A DNA stretch of 62,450 bases, from contig JAAEZA010000021.1 in NCBI GenBank assembly GCA_018223125.1, positions 1 through 62,450 of the forward strand, given 5' to 3'. The position numbers were made by a program, and so were the translations under genes. The notes beneath the pieces are model-generated. The model saw nothing but the letters and a program-made list of their open reading frames with translations, did not search any database and was not told the DNA's origin. Every line of letters begins with the position of its first letter. The stretch's first letter is position 1. Shown here one piece after another: positions 8,051 through 16,256 of the stretch. Origin of the DNA: Paracoccaceae bacterium (GTDB lineage Bacteria; Pseudomonadota; Alphaproteobacteria; Rhodobacterales; Rhodobacteraceae).

Positions 8051-9817
8051 CTATTCTGCTGCCTGAGTCTGTTCTTTGATCTGGGACTTATCTAGTTCGG
8101 GTAGCCAAAACTCAAAGACCGCGCCACCGGATTGTGAATTTCTGGCAATAAGTCGCCCACCGAGGTCTTTGGCGATACCCGACGAAATTGCCAGCCCCAG
8201 GCCAACACCGTCACCGGGCTTTTTGGTTGTGTAGAACGGCTCGAACAGCTCGTCGAGGTTTTCGATACCCTTGCCGTTGTCTTCCACTGACAGTTTAATG
8301 GTACTTCCGCCTGCCAGCGTGATCGTTATACGGCGGTCTTCCTGCAGTTTGGTCGCATCAAGGGCGTTGCGCAACAGGTTTACGATCACCTGTTCCACGC
8401 GCACCTGATCTGCAAGCACCATGACAGGGTCCGGCGGCAGGTCCGTCAGGATTTCCACCTTCATCTGGCTAAGCTGCGGTGACATCATGGAAAGCGATGC
8501 AGTCACCGCATCCCGAATGTCTACGGCCACCAGATCATCGCCGCCCTTGCGCGCATAGGATTTCAACTGCCGCGTGATGGAACCCATCCGTTCAATCAGA
8601 TCGTCGATCCGCTGGAAGGATGACATGGCTTCGGTCGGGCGGCGGCGCTGCAACAGCAGTTTGGCACCTGCCAGATAGGTCCGCATGGCGGCAAGCGGCT
8701 GGTTCAATTCGTGGCTGACAGCAGCGGACATTTCCCCGAGCGCTGCAAGCTTGGAGGATTGGGCAAGGCTTTGCTCTGCCACCTCCAGATCCTTTTCCAC
8801 CCGTTCCCGTTCGGCAATCTCGTTTTGCAGGCGTTCGTTCAGCGCCCGCAATTCGCGGCTTTCGGCCTGAAACAGGAAAGACTGGCGGATGGCGCGGCGC
8901 GACAGGAAATAAAAACCAAGGGCCGTCACGATGGCCAGCACCATCAGTTCCAGCGCCAGAACTGCGTTCACACGGGCGCGGACATCTTCAAAAGAGGCAA
9001 GATAGCTGAGCTTCCAGCCCTGAAACGGAATTTTCTGATCCAGCCGGAACAGGGGCTGTCCCTGAAAGTTCGCGTTCACGACACTGCGGTTCCAGTCCCC
9101 CGTGGCCTGCCATGCCCGTTCCACCGCAGACAGGGCAGGCTGGTTGGCAAGTGCTGCCTCCAGTGTCTGGTGGCGGAACTGGCGCTCTGTGCTCAGGATA
9201 ATGACGCCTTCGCTGTCAGAGACAAAAATGATGCTGTCCCGTGTGGACCAGCGGTCGAACAACTGGTCGAGATCCACTTCGATCAGGATGACGCCGACGG
9301 TTTCCTTCTGGCTTTGCATCTTGCGCGAATAATAAAACCCGAGCGCGCCTTCCCTGACGCCATTGGTGGTGAACACCGTATCGGGGGAGCGTAAAGCCTC
9401 GATAAAGAATGTGGAATCCCGCAGGACGGTGCCCAGTTCACGCCGGTCTGACGCGGCAACGACGCGCCCGCCGTCGTCCAGCAGAACGATAGATTTTGCA
9501 CCGATTTCATCCTTGTAGGAAATAAGCCGCTGCGATGTGCCCACGTAATCGTCGCTGTTCAGCGCGGAAATCAGTGTCGTGTCACGGGACAGCAGCAGGG
9601 GCACAACAGAGTTGCGGTGCAATTCGCTGACCAGCCGCCCCGAATAAAGCGTCATCTGTGCTTCGGCATCTGCGCGGGTGGCTTCGGAAAACCGTTGGGT
9701 AAAATAGATATTGGACAGCCAGATCAGCACACCGGTGCCAACCAGAAAAGCAAGCACACCTGCGCGAAGCATCCAATGGCTGCGGCGGCTGCGCGGTGCT
9801 GGCTCGGTTGTGTTCAT
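8051..9817 (-). CDS. dctB: DctB-like membrane sensor histidine kinase
   Basis: The 588-residue kinase has a transmembrane helix at about 17-36, a periplasmic sensor region (about 37-284) of the double PAS/Cache kind, and a second membrane helix at about 285-306. A coiled-coil linker (about 315-355) leads to the phosphorylated H369 in AAVSHELNQP and to an ATPase domain with N484 and DNGKGI (513-518). Layout and length match DctB, the C4-dicarboxylate sensor. It is upstream of the dctD-like regulator on the same strand. The substrate is inferred from family resemblance only. Confidence 0.87.
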   Translation of the reverse strand: MNTTEPAPRSRRSHWMLRAGVLAFLVGTGVLIWLSNIYFTQRFSEATRADAEAQMTLYSGRLVSELHRNSVVPLLLSRDTTLISALNSDDYVGTSQRLISYKDEIGAKSIVLLDDGGRVVAASDRRELGTVLRDSTFFIEALRSPDTVFTTNGVREGALGFYYSRKMQSQKETVGVILIEVDLDQLFDRWSTRDSIIFVSDSEGVIILSTERQFRHQTLEAALANQPALSAVERAWQATGDWNRSVVNANFQGQPLFRLDQKIPFQGWKLSYLASFEDVRARVNAVLALELMVLAIVTALGFYFLSRRAIRQSFLFQAESRELRALNERLQNEIAERERVEKDLEVAEQSLAQSSKLAALGEMSAAVSHELNQPLAAMRTYLAGAKLLLQRRRPTEAMSSFQRIDDLIERMGSITRQLKSYARKGGDDLVAVDIRDAVTASLSMMSPQLSQMKVEILTDLPPDPVMVLADQVRVEQVIVNLLRNALDATKLQEDRRITITLAGGSTIKLSVEDNGKGIENLDELFEPFYTTKKPGDGVGLGLAISSGIAKDLGGRLIARNSQSGGAVFEFWLPELDKSQIKEQTQAAE

Positions 9818-9866
9818 TCTGCCAATCTAGGCTGCAGGGCGCGGTTGCTCAAGCTTTGCCTGCCGG

Positions 9867-10544
9867 TCAGGCAGAAACCAGCGCATCCGCGATGCCCTCA
9901 AAGAACCGCACACCGTCCGTTCCGCCCAGTTGTGCATCTGCACGACGTTCCGGATGGGGCATCATGCCCAGTACCCGTTTGTTCGCCGACAGAATGCCGG
10001 CGATGTCATCGACCGACCCGTTCGGGTTTTTCGTGTAGCGGAACGCAACCCGGTCGTCGCCGACCAGACGTTCAAGGGTTTGGGCATCTGCGGAATAGTT
10101 GCCGTCGTGATGGGCGACAGGAACGGTGACCACTTCGCCCACTGTGTAGCGGGAGGTGAAGGGGGACGCCGCTGTTTCCACCCGCAGTTCCACATCCTTG
10201 CAGATGTATTTCAGCCCCGCATTGCGCATCAGCGCACCGGGCAGCAGGCCGGATTCCGTCAGTATCTGGAAGCCGTTGCAAAGACCGAAGACATAGCCGC
10301 CCTTGTTTGCAAATTCGACCACAGCATTCATGATCGGCGACCGCGCCGCAATCGCACCGCAGCGCAGGTAATCCCCGAAGGAAAAACCGCCCGGAATCCC
10401 GATCACGTCCAGCCCCTTCGGCAGCTCAGCGTCCTTGTGCCAGACCATGGAAACATTCTTGGCGTCGCCTGCCACGTTGGCCAGTGCTACCGCCATATCC
10501 CGATCACAGTTGGAGCCGGGAAACTGGATAACTGCCGCGCGCAT
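9867..10544 (-). CDS. purQ: Phosphoribosylformylglycinamidine synthase subunit PurQ
   Basis: The 225-residue glutaminase subunit of FGAM synthase supplies ammonia for step four of purine synthesis. The class I amidotransferase nucleophile is the cysteine in GLCNGFQ (about residue 90), and the catalytic His-Glu pair is in MMPHPERR near residue 198. The start codon overlaps the purS stop (TGATG at 10542-10546), so the two are translationally coupled. Its partners are PurS, just upstream, and PurL, which is not in the window. Confidence 0.97.
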   Translation of the reverse strand: MRAAVIQFPGSNCDRDMAVALANVAGDAKNVSMVWHKDAELPKGLDVIGIPGGFSFGDYLRCGAIAARSPIMNAVVEFANKGGYVFGLCNGFQILTESGLLPGALMRNAGLKYICKDVELRVETAASPFTSRYTVGEVVTVPVAHHDGNYSADAQTLERLVGDDRVAFRYTKNPNGSVDDIAGILSANKRVLGMMPHPERRADAQLGGTDGVRFFEGIADALVSA

Positions 10545-10783
10545 CAGAGAATCTCGACCGAGTAGTTTTCAATCACGGTATTGGCGAGCAGTTTTTCACA
10601 CATCTGCCTGACGCTGGCTTCAGCCGCGGCCTTGTCGGTTTCGGCCAGATCCAGTTCGATCACCTTGCCTTGCCGTACGTCATTTACGCCGTCGAACCCG
10701 AGCGCCCCGAGCGAGTGGGCGACAGCCGCCCCTTGAGGGTCCAGAACACCGTTTTTCAGGGTAACGTGTACGCGAGCTTTCAT
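10544..10783 (-). CDS. purS: Phosphoribosylformylglycinamidine synthase subunit PurS
   Basis: The 79-residue PurS bridges PurQ and PurL in the three-part FGAM synthase. It begins [18 protein letters not shown] and contains the family segment [14 protein letters not shown] clear AAAGGA site precedes the ATG. It overlaps purQ and lies about 180 bases downstream of purC, from which it is separated by a terminator-like hairpin. It probably therefore has its own promoter or partial read-through from purC. Confidence 0.96.
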   Translation of the reverse strand: MKARVHVTLKNGVLDPQGAAVAHSLGALGFDGVNDVRQGKVIELDLAETDKAAAEASVRQMCEKLLANTVIENYSVEIL

Positions 10784-10890
10784 CAGGGGATTCCTTTGGC
10801 CAAGAGGTATGGCCGCGTGATAGCGCCAAGCCGTCAGTGTGGCAAGAGGAACGGGTGTCGCGGGGGGACGGAGAAGCCGAAAACACCCCC

Positions 10891-10921
10891 AAAGAAAAAC
10901 CCCGCAGCCTTGACTGCGGGG
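10891..10921 (-). terminator. Rho-independent terminator after purC
   Basis: CCCCGCAG (10900-10907) and CTGCGGGG (10914-10921) form an 8-bp stem with a 6-base loop. Read on the minus strand it is followed by GTTTTTCTTTGG, a good T tract. It lies 39 bases after the purC stop. The same 8-bp stem recurs behind the GDPD gene at 45722-45741. Confidence 0.8.
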
Positions 10922-10960
10922 TATGTTTCGTCTGGCAGGGGCCGGAAGGGCCGGGATCGC

Positions 10961-11719
10961 TCAGTTGACCAGCTTTGGACCTTCAGTCACGTTGTTGGCG
11001 GGCATCAGCCCCAGACGGCGTGCAACTTCGGTATAGGCATCAGCAAGATCGCCGAGGTCACGGCGGAATACGTCCTTGTCCAGCTTCTGTCCGGTTTTGA
11101 TGTCCCAGAGACGGCAGCTGTCGGGGGAGATTTCATCCGCTACGATCAGCCGCTGGAAATCGCCGTCGAACTGGCGGCCGATCTCGATTTTAAAATCCAC
11201 CAGTTTGATCCCGACGCCGTACATCAGACCGGACAGATAGTCGTTTACCCGCAAGGCGATGGCCACCATATCGTCCAGATCCTGCTGGCTGGCCCAGTTG
11301 AACGCAAGAATATGCTCCTCGGCCACCAGAGGGTCACCCAGGGAATCGTCCTTGTAGCAAAACTCCACAATCGGGCGGGGCAGTTGCGTGCCTTCTTCAA
11401 GGCCCAGCATCTTGCACAGCGATCCGGCAGCAACATTGCGCACGATCACCTCAAGCGGGACGATTTCGACCTGATGGCAAAGCTGTTCGCGCATGTTGAG
11501 ACGTCTGATAAAGTGGTTGGGAATACCCAGTGCCGTCAGACCGTTCATGAAATATTCGCTCAGGCGGTTGTTCAGAACCCCCTTGCCCTCGATCACGTCT
11601 TTTTTCTGCGCGTTGAACGCGGTCGCGTCATCCTTGAAATATTGTACGATTGTGCCGGGCTCCGGCCCTTCGTACAGGATTTTCGCTTTGCCTTCGTAAA
11701 TTTTTGTGCGTCGCGCCAT
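10961..11719 (-). CDS. purC: SAICAR synthetase PurC
   Basis: This 252-residue enzyme joins CAIR and aspartate using ATP in step eight of purine synthesis. The N-terminus [15 protein letters not shown] is the family signature. Further motifs are [23 protein letters not shown] and the ending segment DTYRLWD-like SPDSCRLWD. The open frame continues 41 codons upstream, but the ATG at 11719 matches the conserved N-terminus. Downstream are a terminator and purS-purQ. The divergent neighbour is the ATPase inhibitor gene, 210 bases away. Confidence 0.96.
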   Translation of the reverse strand: MARRTKIYEGKAKILYEGPEPGTIVQYFKDDATAFNAQKKDVIEGKGVLNNRLSEYFMNGLTALGIPNHFIRRLNMREQLCHQVEIVPLEVIVRNVAAGSLCKMLGLEEGTQLPRPIVEFCYKDDSLGDPLVAEEHILAFNWASQQDLDDMVAIALRVNDYLSGLMYGVGIKLVDFKIEIGRQFDGDFQRLIVADEISPDSCRLWDIKTGQKLDKDVFRRDLGDLADAYTEVARRLGLMPANNVTEGPKLVN

Positions 11720-11929
11720 GATAGGTTCCACATCAGTGTCGGGGTTTGGGGGTTCTATAGGGTTTGTTGGGGAAAGCAGCAAGCGGTTTGCTTCAAAGGC
11801 TCCCCCAGCCGGGGTGGCAGGGTATTGCAGCGCCGCAAGCAATCCTTTGTGATTTTAAACCAGCGGGTGCTTTTATTTGACGCGGTGGCACCCTAGATTG
11901 ACTGTATAGCAGTCACAAGGAGACCCCTG

Positions 11930-12244
11930 ATGAGCACATTTAACGATCGCGAGAAAGCCTTCGAAAACAAGTTCGCCCATGATGCAGAGATGCAGTTCCG
12001 CGCCGAAGCGCGCCGTAACAAGCTTCTGGGGCTCTGGGCTGCAGACCTGATGGGCAAAACCGGTGCCGAAGCGGATGCTTATGCCGCCGAAGTGGTCAAA
12101 TCCGATTTTGAAGAAGCCGGAGACGAAGATGTTTTCCGCAAAGTGTCAGGGGATCTGACCGGCAAGGCCGACGAAGCCACAATCCGCGCGCAAATGGAGG
12201 CACTGAAAGTGCAGGCCAAAGCCGAGATCATGAGCGAGGTTTGA
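11930..12244 (+). CDS. Zeta-type inhibitor of F1-ATPase (DUF1476)
   Basis: The 104-residue helical protein belongs to DUF1476. The Paracoccus denitrificans member is the zeta subunit, which blocks ATP hydrolysis by the F1FO-ATP synthase through its N-terminal segment. The N-terminus MSTFNDREKAFENKFAHD and the segment RRNKLLGLWAADLMG match that family. An AAGGAG site stands nine bases before the ATG. It is monocistronic here, divergent from purC and far from any atp operon, which is usual for this gene. Confidence 0.88.
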   Translation: MSTFNDREKAFENKFAHDAEMQFRAEARRNKLLGLWAADLMGKTGAEADAYAAEVVKSDFEEAGDEDVFRKVSGDLTGKADEATIRAQMEALKVQAKAEIMSEV

Positions 12245-12279
12245 GGCTGTCGCCTGACAGATGAACCAGTGGCATATCG

Positions 12280-12313
12280 AAAAAGGGCCCCCGCATAAGC
12301 GAGGGCCCCGAAT
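12280..12313. terminator. GC-rich hairpin behind the ATPase inhibitor gene
   Basis: GGGCCCCCGC (12285-12294) pairs with GCGAGGGCCC (12299-12308) in nine of ten positions, closed by an ATAA loop. It is flanked by five A's upstream and by a short A run downstream, so the T tract follows the stem on the minus strand. It may end the inhibitor mRNA, the purB read-through transcript from the other side, or both. Confidence 0.6.
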
Positions 12314-12592
12314 AACAAAAAGTCGGTATAAGCGACACAACACGCCAGCCACTGAAGCATAATTCCTCGAAAACCGGTTACCCGATCCCCAACACCGACT
12401 GTAAGTAAGGCTACTTGAAAAGGTATGCCTAAAAATACTCTTATTTTAGCCATATAAAAAGTGACAAAAATCACACTTTGCGTGGTTATTTATCAAGTGG
12501 TATAAAAATATCAGTCAATTTTGGTGTTGCATTCCGGTTTTTGAGACTCCGGAATTCACTTTGTGTGTGAATGCAATCGGCGCGATGCTTTT
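12314..12592. other. AT-rich gap with overlapping inverted repeats, no gene seen
   Basis: No coding frame here has family similarity; the one long minus-strand frame overlaps the inhibitor gene and looks like a shadow. The sequence is clearly AT-richer than its surroundings. It holds ATTCCGG (12531-12537) with CCGGAAT (12549-12555), an alternative outer pairing TTGCATTC (12527-12534) with GAATGCAA (12569-12576), and ATTCAC (12554-12559) with GTGAAT (12567-12572). The last two share bases with the first, so the structures compete. A small RNA or a regulatory 3' region is possible. Confidence 0.4.
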
Positions 12593-12621
12593 GTGAATCA
12601 CCACTATGGGTGGTGATTCAC
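12593..12621. repeat. Perfect 11-bp inverted repeat after purB
   Basis: GTGAATCACCA (12593-12603) and TGGTGATTCAC (12611-12621) are perfect inverted copies around a 7-base loop, starting 20 bases past the purB stop. There is no T tract on the minus strand. GTGAAT/ATTCAC half-sites also occur at 12554 and 12567. It may be a Rho-dependent terminator stem, an mRNA-stabilising hairpin or a protein-binding palindrome. Confidence 0.6.
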
Positions 12622-12641
12622 ATGTTAACCTTGTCTTGGGG

Positions 12642-13946
12642 TCAGTCTTTGAAGACCCGCTTGAAGATCGTGTCCACATGTTTTGTGTGGTAGCCAAGAT
12701 CAAATTTCTCTTCGATCTGTTCCGGTGTCAGGGCTGCCAGAACCTCTTCGTCGCCCAGCAGCTCGGTCTTGAAGTCAGCCCCGTTCTCCCAGACCTTCAT
12801 CGCATTGCGCTGCACCAGTTTGTAGCTGTCTTCCCGTGAAACGCCCGCTTGCGTCAGGGCCAGCAATACCCGCTGGGACATGACCAACCCGCTGAACTTG
12901 TTCATGTTGGCCAACATGTTGTCAGGGTAGATCAGCATTTTGTCGATTACGCCGGTCAGACGGTTCAATGCAAAGTCGAGCGTGATGGTTGCATCGGGAC
13001 CAATGGCACGTTCTACCGAAGAGTGAGAGATGTCCCGCTCGTGCCAGAGTGTGACGTTCTCCATTGCAGGGATCACAGCCATACGAACCGTCCGCGCCAG
13101 ACCGGTGAGGTTCTCGGTCAGGATCGGGTTTTTCTTATGAGGCATGGCTGAAGAACCTTTTTGCCCTGCCGAGAAGAATTCCGCCCCTTCCAGTACCTCT
13201 GTGCGCTGCATGTGGCGCACTTCGGTGGCGATGTTTTCAATAGAACTCGCTACCAGACCAAGGGCCGCAAAGAAGGCAGCGTGGCGGTCGCGGGGGATGA
13301 CCTGTGTACTGATCGGCTCTGGCTTCAGGCCAAGCTGTTCGCATACATGTTCTTCAACGGCCGGATCAATATTGGCAAAAGTGCCCACCGCGCCGGAAAT
13401 CGCGCCGGTGCCGATTTCTTCTCGGGCGGTTTTAAGACGGGTCAGGTTGCGATCCATTTCCGCATAGAACCGCGCAAAGGTCAGACCCATGGTTGTTGGT
13501 TCGGCGTGGATGCCGTGGCTGCGACCCACACGTACCGTGTCCTTGTGTTCCATCGCGCGACGTTTCAGGGCGGCCAGCAGGGCCTCCATGTCTTTGATCA
13601 GAATATCGCTGGCGCGCACAAGCTGGACGTTGAAACAGGTGTCCAGCACATCCGAAGATGTCATGCCCTGATGTACAAAGCGGGCTTCTTCGCTGCCCAC
13701 ATGTTCGGCCAGATGGGTCAGGAATGCGATAACATCGTGTTTCGTCACCGCTTCGATTTCGTCAATGCGGGCCACGTCAAATTCTACGTCTTTGGCTTTC
13801 CACACCGCTTCCGCATTCTCGCGCGGGATCACGCCGATATTGGCCATTGCGTCACAGGCGTGGGCCTCGATTTCATACCAGATTTTGAATTTCGTTTCCG
13901 GCGACCAGATGGCAACCATTTCGGGGCGGGAATAACGTGGGATCAT
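12642..13946 (-). CDS. purB: Adenylosuccinate lyase PurB
   Basis: The 434-residue lyase cleaves SAICAR and adenylosuccinate, releasing fumarate in purine and AMP synthesis. The fumarase-superfamily signature SSAMPHKKNP (about 262-271) is intact, as are HQGMTSSDV and GRSHGIHAEPTT. The start at 13946 gives MIPRYSRPEM, the usual N-terminus; the open frame upstream has no family similarity. It stands alone on the minus strand, followed by the inverted-repeat region. Confidence 0.96.
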   Translation of the reverse strand: MIPRYSRPEMVAIWSPETKFKIWYEIEAHACDAMANIGVIPRENAEAVWKAKDVEFDVARIDEIEAVTKHDVIAFLTHLAEHVGSEEARFVHQGMTSSDVLDTCFNVQLVRASDILIKDMEALLAALKRRAMEHKDTVRVGRSHGIHAEPTTMGLTFARFYAEMDRNLTRLKTAREEIGTGAISGAVGTFANIDPAVEEHVCEQLGLKPEPISTQVIPRDRHAAFFAALGLVASSIENIATEVRHMQRTEVLEGAEFFSAGQKGSSAMPHKKNPILTENLTGLARTVRMAVIPAMENVTLWHERDISHSSVERAIGPDATITLDFALNRLTGVIDKMLIYPDNMLANMNKFSGLVMSQRVLLALTQAGVSREDSYKLVQRNAMKVWENGADFKTELLGDEEVLAALTPEQIEEKFDLGYHTKHVDTIFKRVFKD

Positions 13947-14092
13947 GAAGCGAGTGTCCTTTGTCTGACAGGCTTTGCTAATACGGGCAGATGGGCGCGG
14001 TTTAGACTGACAGAACGGAAGTGACAAGCGCGAGAGGTGTCGCATGCGCCACCGGCAGAACAGGCTGCCGGCGGGCGTGGGCCTTCAGGTGT

Positions 14093-14479
14093 TCAGGATT
14101 GCGGCGCGTGACAGACCGCTTCCACATTGTTGCCATCGGGATCGCGGACAAATGCCCCGTAGTAATGTTCGTGATAATGGGGGCGCGGGCCGGGGGCGCC
14201 GTTGTCTTCGCCACCTGCAGCCATGGCTGCTTTGTAAAAGGCGTCAACTTCTGCGTGGTTTCTGGCGGCAAAGGCCACGTGCATCGCGGGCTTTTGCTGG
14301 CCGTTCTCGCTGATCCAGAAGGTTGGCGCTTCGCGTCCAAATCCGGCTACTTTCACGCCATCTGTGTATTCGCTTGGTACTTCCATCAGCATTTTACCGT
14401 CCAGAGGGGCGAGGGCGGCGAGATAGAAATCTCTGGCAGCGTCAAAATCCGAAACGCTGATACCGGAATGGTCGATCAT
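14093..14479 (-). CDS. VOC (glyoxalase/bleomycin-resistance fold) protein
   Basis: This 128-residue protein has the paired beta-alpha-beta-beta-beta units of the vicinal oxygen chelate superfamily. MIDHSGISVSDFDAARDFY opens the first unit, and HVAFAARNHAEVDAFYKAA with FVRDPDGNNVEAVCH the second. Candidate metal ligands are H4, H67 and E119. Members act as lyases, dioxygenases or binding proteins, so the substrate cannot be told from sequence. A CCGGCAG/CTGCCGG hairpin at 14052-14071 lies just behind its stop and may terminate it. Confidence 0.85.
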   Translation of the reverse strand: MIDHSGISVSDFDAARDFYLAALAPLDGKMLMEVPSEYTDGVKVAGFGREAPTFWISENGQQKPAMHVAFAARNHAEVDAFYKAAMAAGGEDNGAPGPRPHYHEHYYGAFVRDPDGNNVEAVCHAPQS

Positions 14480-14632
14480 TGTAATGTCCTTTCAGGGCTG
14501 ATTGTCATGGGTGACTCTGGTGTAGCCTGTCTGTCCTGTCACTTTGTGTCAGTAGGGTTGCTTGCAAATGGGTCGCGGGAATGTTTATGGTTTTTCAACC
14601 GCATAGCAGTTGACTGACGATTGGGGGACCCT

Positions 14633-15835
14633 ATGCCGACTGAACTTCTGGTGCTTGGACTGCTGTGTGCCGTGATCCTCTGGGCGCTGTCTGCGGCGCG
14701 ACTGGAAAGATCCGCGATTACCCTGCCGATGATTTTCACCGCCACCGGATTCGCCATGTCCTATCCCATCGGCCTGCTGGCCGAAGAACACGCCCTGCGC
14801 GAGATCGCCCGCGTGGTGGCAGAGGTGACGCTGATCATCGTCCTTTTCGCGGATGCGAGCCATTTTCGCCCCAAACACCTTGCGGCAAGTGTATTCCTGC
14901 CGCTGCGGATGCTGGTGATCGGGATGCCGCTTACCATCGGGCTGGGCACGTTGGTGGCCTATGTAATCTTCCCCGCAGGGGGCTGGGCTGTGGCGCTACT
15001 GATTGCGGCGGTGCTGACCCCGACAGATGCGGCACTGGGGGCGAGTGTGGTCAACTCCGACAGGCTGCCGGACCGGTTGCGCCAGACCATTAATGTGGAA
15101 AGCGGGCTGAACGACGGGCTGGCGCTGCCCTTCGTGCTCTTTGGTGCGATATTGGCTGGCAACACTGGTGGAACCGGAGCCCTGGCGCTTGATGCGCTGT
15201 TGCAGGTGATCCTCGGTCCACTGGCGGGGCTGGCTGTTGGCTGGGGCATTGCCCGCGCGATGAACCGTGCGCAGCAGGCGGGTTGGGCGAATGAGGAGAG
15301 TGAGGCGATTGTCTTTCTCGCCACGGCTTTTGCCGCCTATCTGCTGGCCTCTGTCGTCGGGGGTAATGGGTTTATCGCGGCCTTTGTGGCTGGTGCGTGC
15401 TTTGGTAACACCTACCGCTATGACGCCAGTTTTATTACCGAATTCATGGAAAGTCAGGGCCAGCTTGCCACCATCGGCGCCTTTGTGATCTTCGGCGCAG
15501 TGCTGCTGCCTGTGGGGCTGACACACCTCAGCCTGTCGGCGGTTCTGTTGGCGGTGCTGTTCCTGACGGTGGTGCGGATCGTCCCGATCATGCTGTCGCT
15601 GCTGGGCAGTCATATGGTCCTGCGCGAACGCCTGTTTCTGGGCTGGTTCGGGCCACGGGGGCTGGCCTCTATCCTGTTTGCGCTGCTGGTGGTCGAGGAA
15701 TACGATATCCCCTTCGCGGACGAGATACAGGCCTGCGTGGTGGTGACGGTGTTACTGTCCATTCTGGCCCATGGCATTTCTGCGGCGCCGCTGGCGCGGA
15801 TGTTCGCGCAAAAAGACGAAGCACAGCAGGATTGA
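14633..15835 (+). CDS. CPA1-family Na+/H+ (cation/proton) antiporter
   Basis: The 400-residue membrane protein has about 11-12 hydrophobic helices. Core ion-site motifs of the CPA1 family are present: LTPTDAALGASVV, INVESGLNDGLALP and the C-terminal GWFGPRGLASILFAL. It should exchange protons for sodium or potassium across the inner membrane for pH and salt homeostasis. The ATG at 14633 follows a GGGGGA site and is preferred to a TTG 12 bases upstream. It ends base-to-base against the convergent ABM gene. Confidence 0.92.
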   Translation: MPTELLVLGLLCAVILWALSAARLERSAITLPMIFTATGFAMSYPIGLLAEEHALREIARVVAEVTLIIVLFADASHFRPKHLAASVFLPLRMLVIGMPLTIGLGTLVAYVIFPAGGWAVALLIAAVLTPTDAALGASVVNSDRLPDRLRQTINVESGLNDGLALPFVLFGAILAGNTGGTGALALDALLQVILGPLAGLAVGWGIARAMNRAQQAGWANEESEAIVFLATAFAAYLLASVVGGNGFIAAFVAGACFGNTYRYDASFITEFMESQGQLATIGAFVIFGAVLLPVGLTHLSLSAVLLAVLFLTVVRIVPIMLSLLGSHMVLRERLFLGWFGPRGLASILFALLVVEEYDIPFADEIQACVVVTVLLSILAHGISAAPLARMFAQKDEAQQD

Positions 15836-16171
15836 CTATCGCCCCTCCGGCCCGTCGTAGTGGCGTTCCACTTTAGCGACGCGCAGGGTGTAATGTTCAT
15901 ACCATTTTTCGCGTCCCATCTTCTGGGCGAACAGATGCTCTGACACCTGTTTCCAGTTCTTCAGCGCATCTTCGTCCTGCCAGTAGGACACGGTGATCCC
16001 CAAACCCTGCGCATCCCGCGTGGTTTCCACCCCGAGATAGCCGGGCTGGGCGGCAGCCAGTTCCGCCATCCTATCGGCCATCGCGCCGTAACCGTTATCC
16101 GCACCCTTGCGCTGTGCGGTGAAGATGACCGCGAAATAGGGCGGTTCGGGCAGGGGGGCGAAGCGGGACAT
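15836..16171 (-). CDS. ABM-domain (antibiotic biosynthesis monooxygenase-like) protein
   Basis: The 111-residue protein fits the small dimeric ABM/heme-oxygenase-like alpha/beta barrel. YFAVIFTAQRKG, MAELAAAQPGYLGVETTRD and ITVSYWQDEDALKNWKQ match its usual pattern. Such proteins are often annotated as monooxygenases, but the activity is rarely shown. The start at 16171 (MSRFAPLPE) is preferred to a frame start 48 bases upstream. Its stop codon abuts that of the antiporter. Confidence 0.8.
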   Translation of the reverse strand: MSRFAPLPEPPYFAVIFTAQRKGADNGYGAMADRMAELAAAQPGYLGVETTRDAQGLGITVSYWQDEDALKNWKQVSEHLFAQKMGREKWYEHYTLRVAKVERHYDGPEGR

Positions 16172-16256
16172 GGGTTGGCCTGTGCAGGGGAGTGATCCTG
16201 CGATTATGCCACCCCGCAAACCTGCCTGTCACGTGGTTTCGATGCGCGTTCGCCCG

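Noticed and set aside
12079-12474. Minus-strand frame of 131 codons over the ATPase inhibitor gene end and the following gap
   Set aside because: About 40% of it is antisense to the conserved inhibitor gene, it has no family similarity, and it crosses the terminator-like hairpin. Taken as a shadow.
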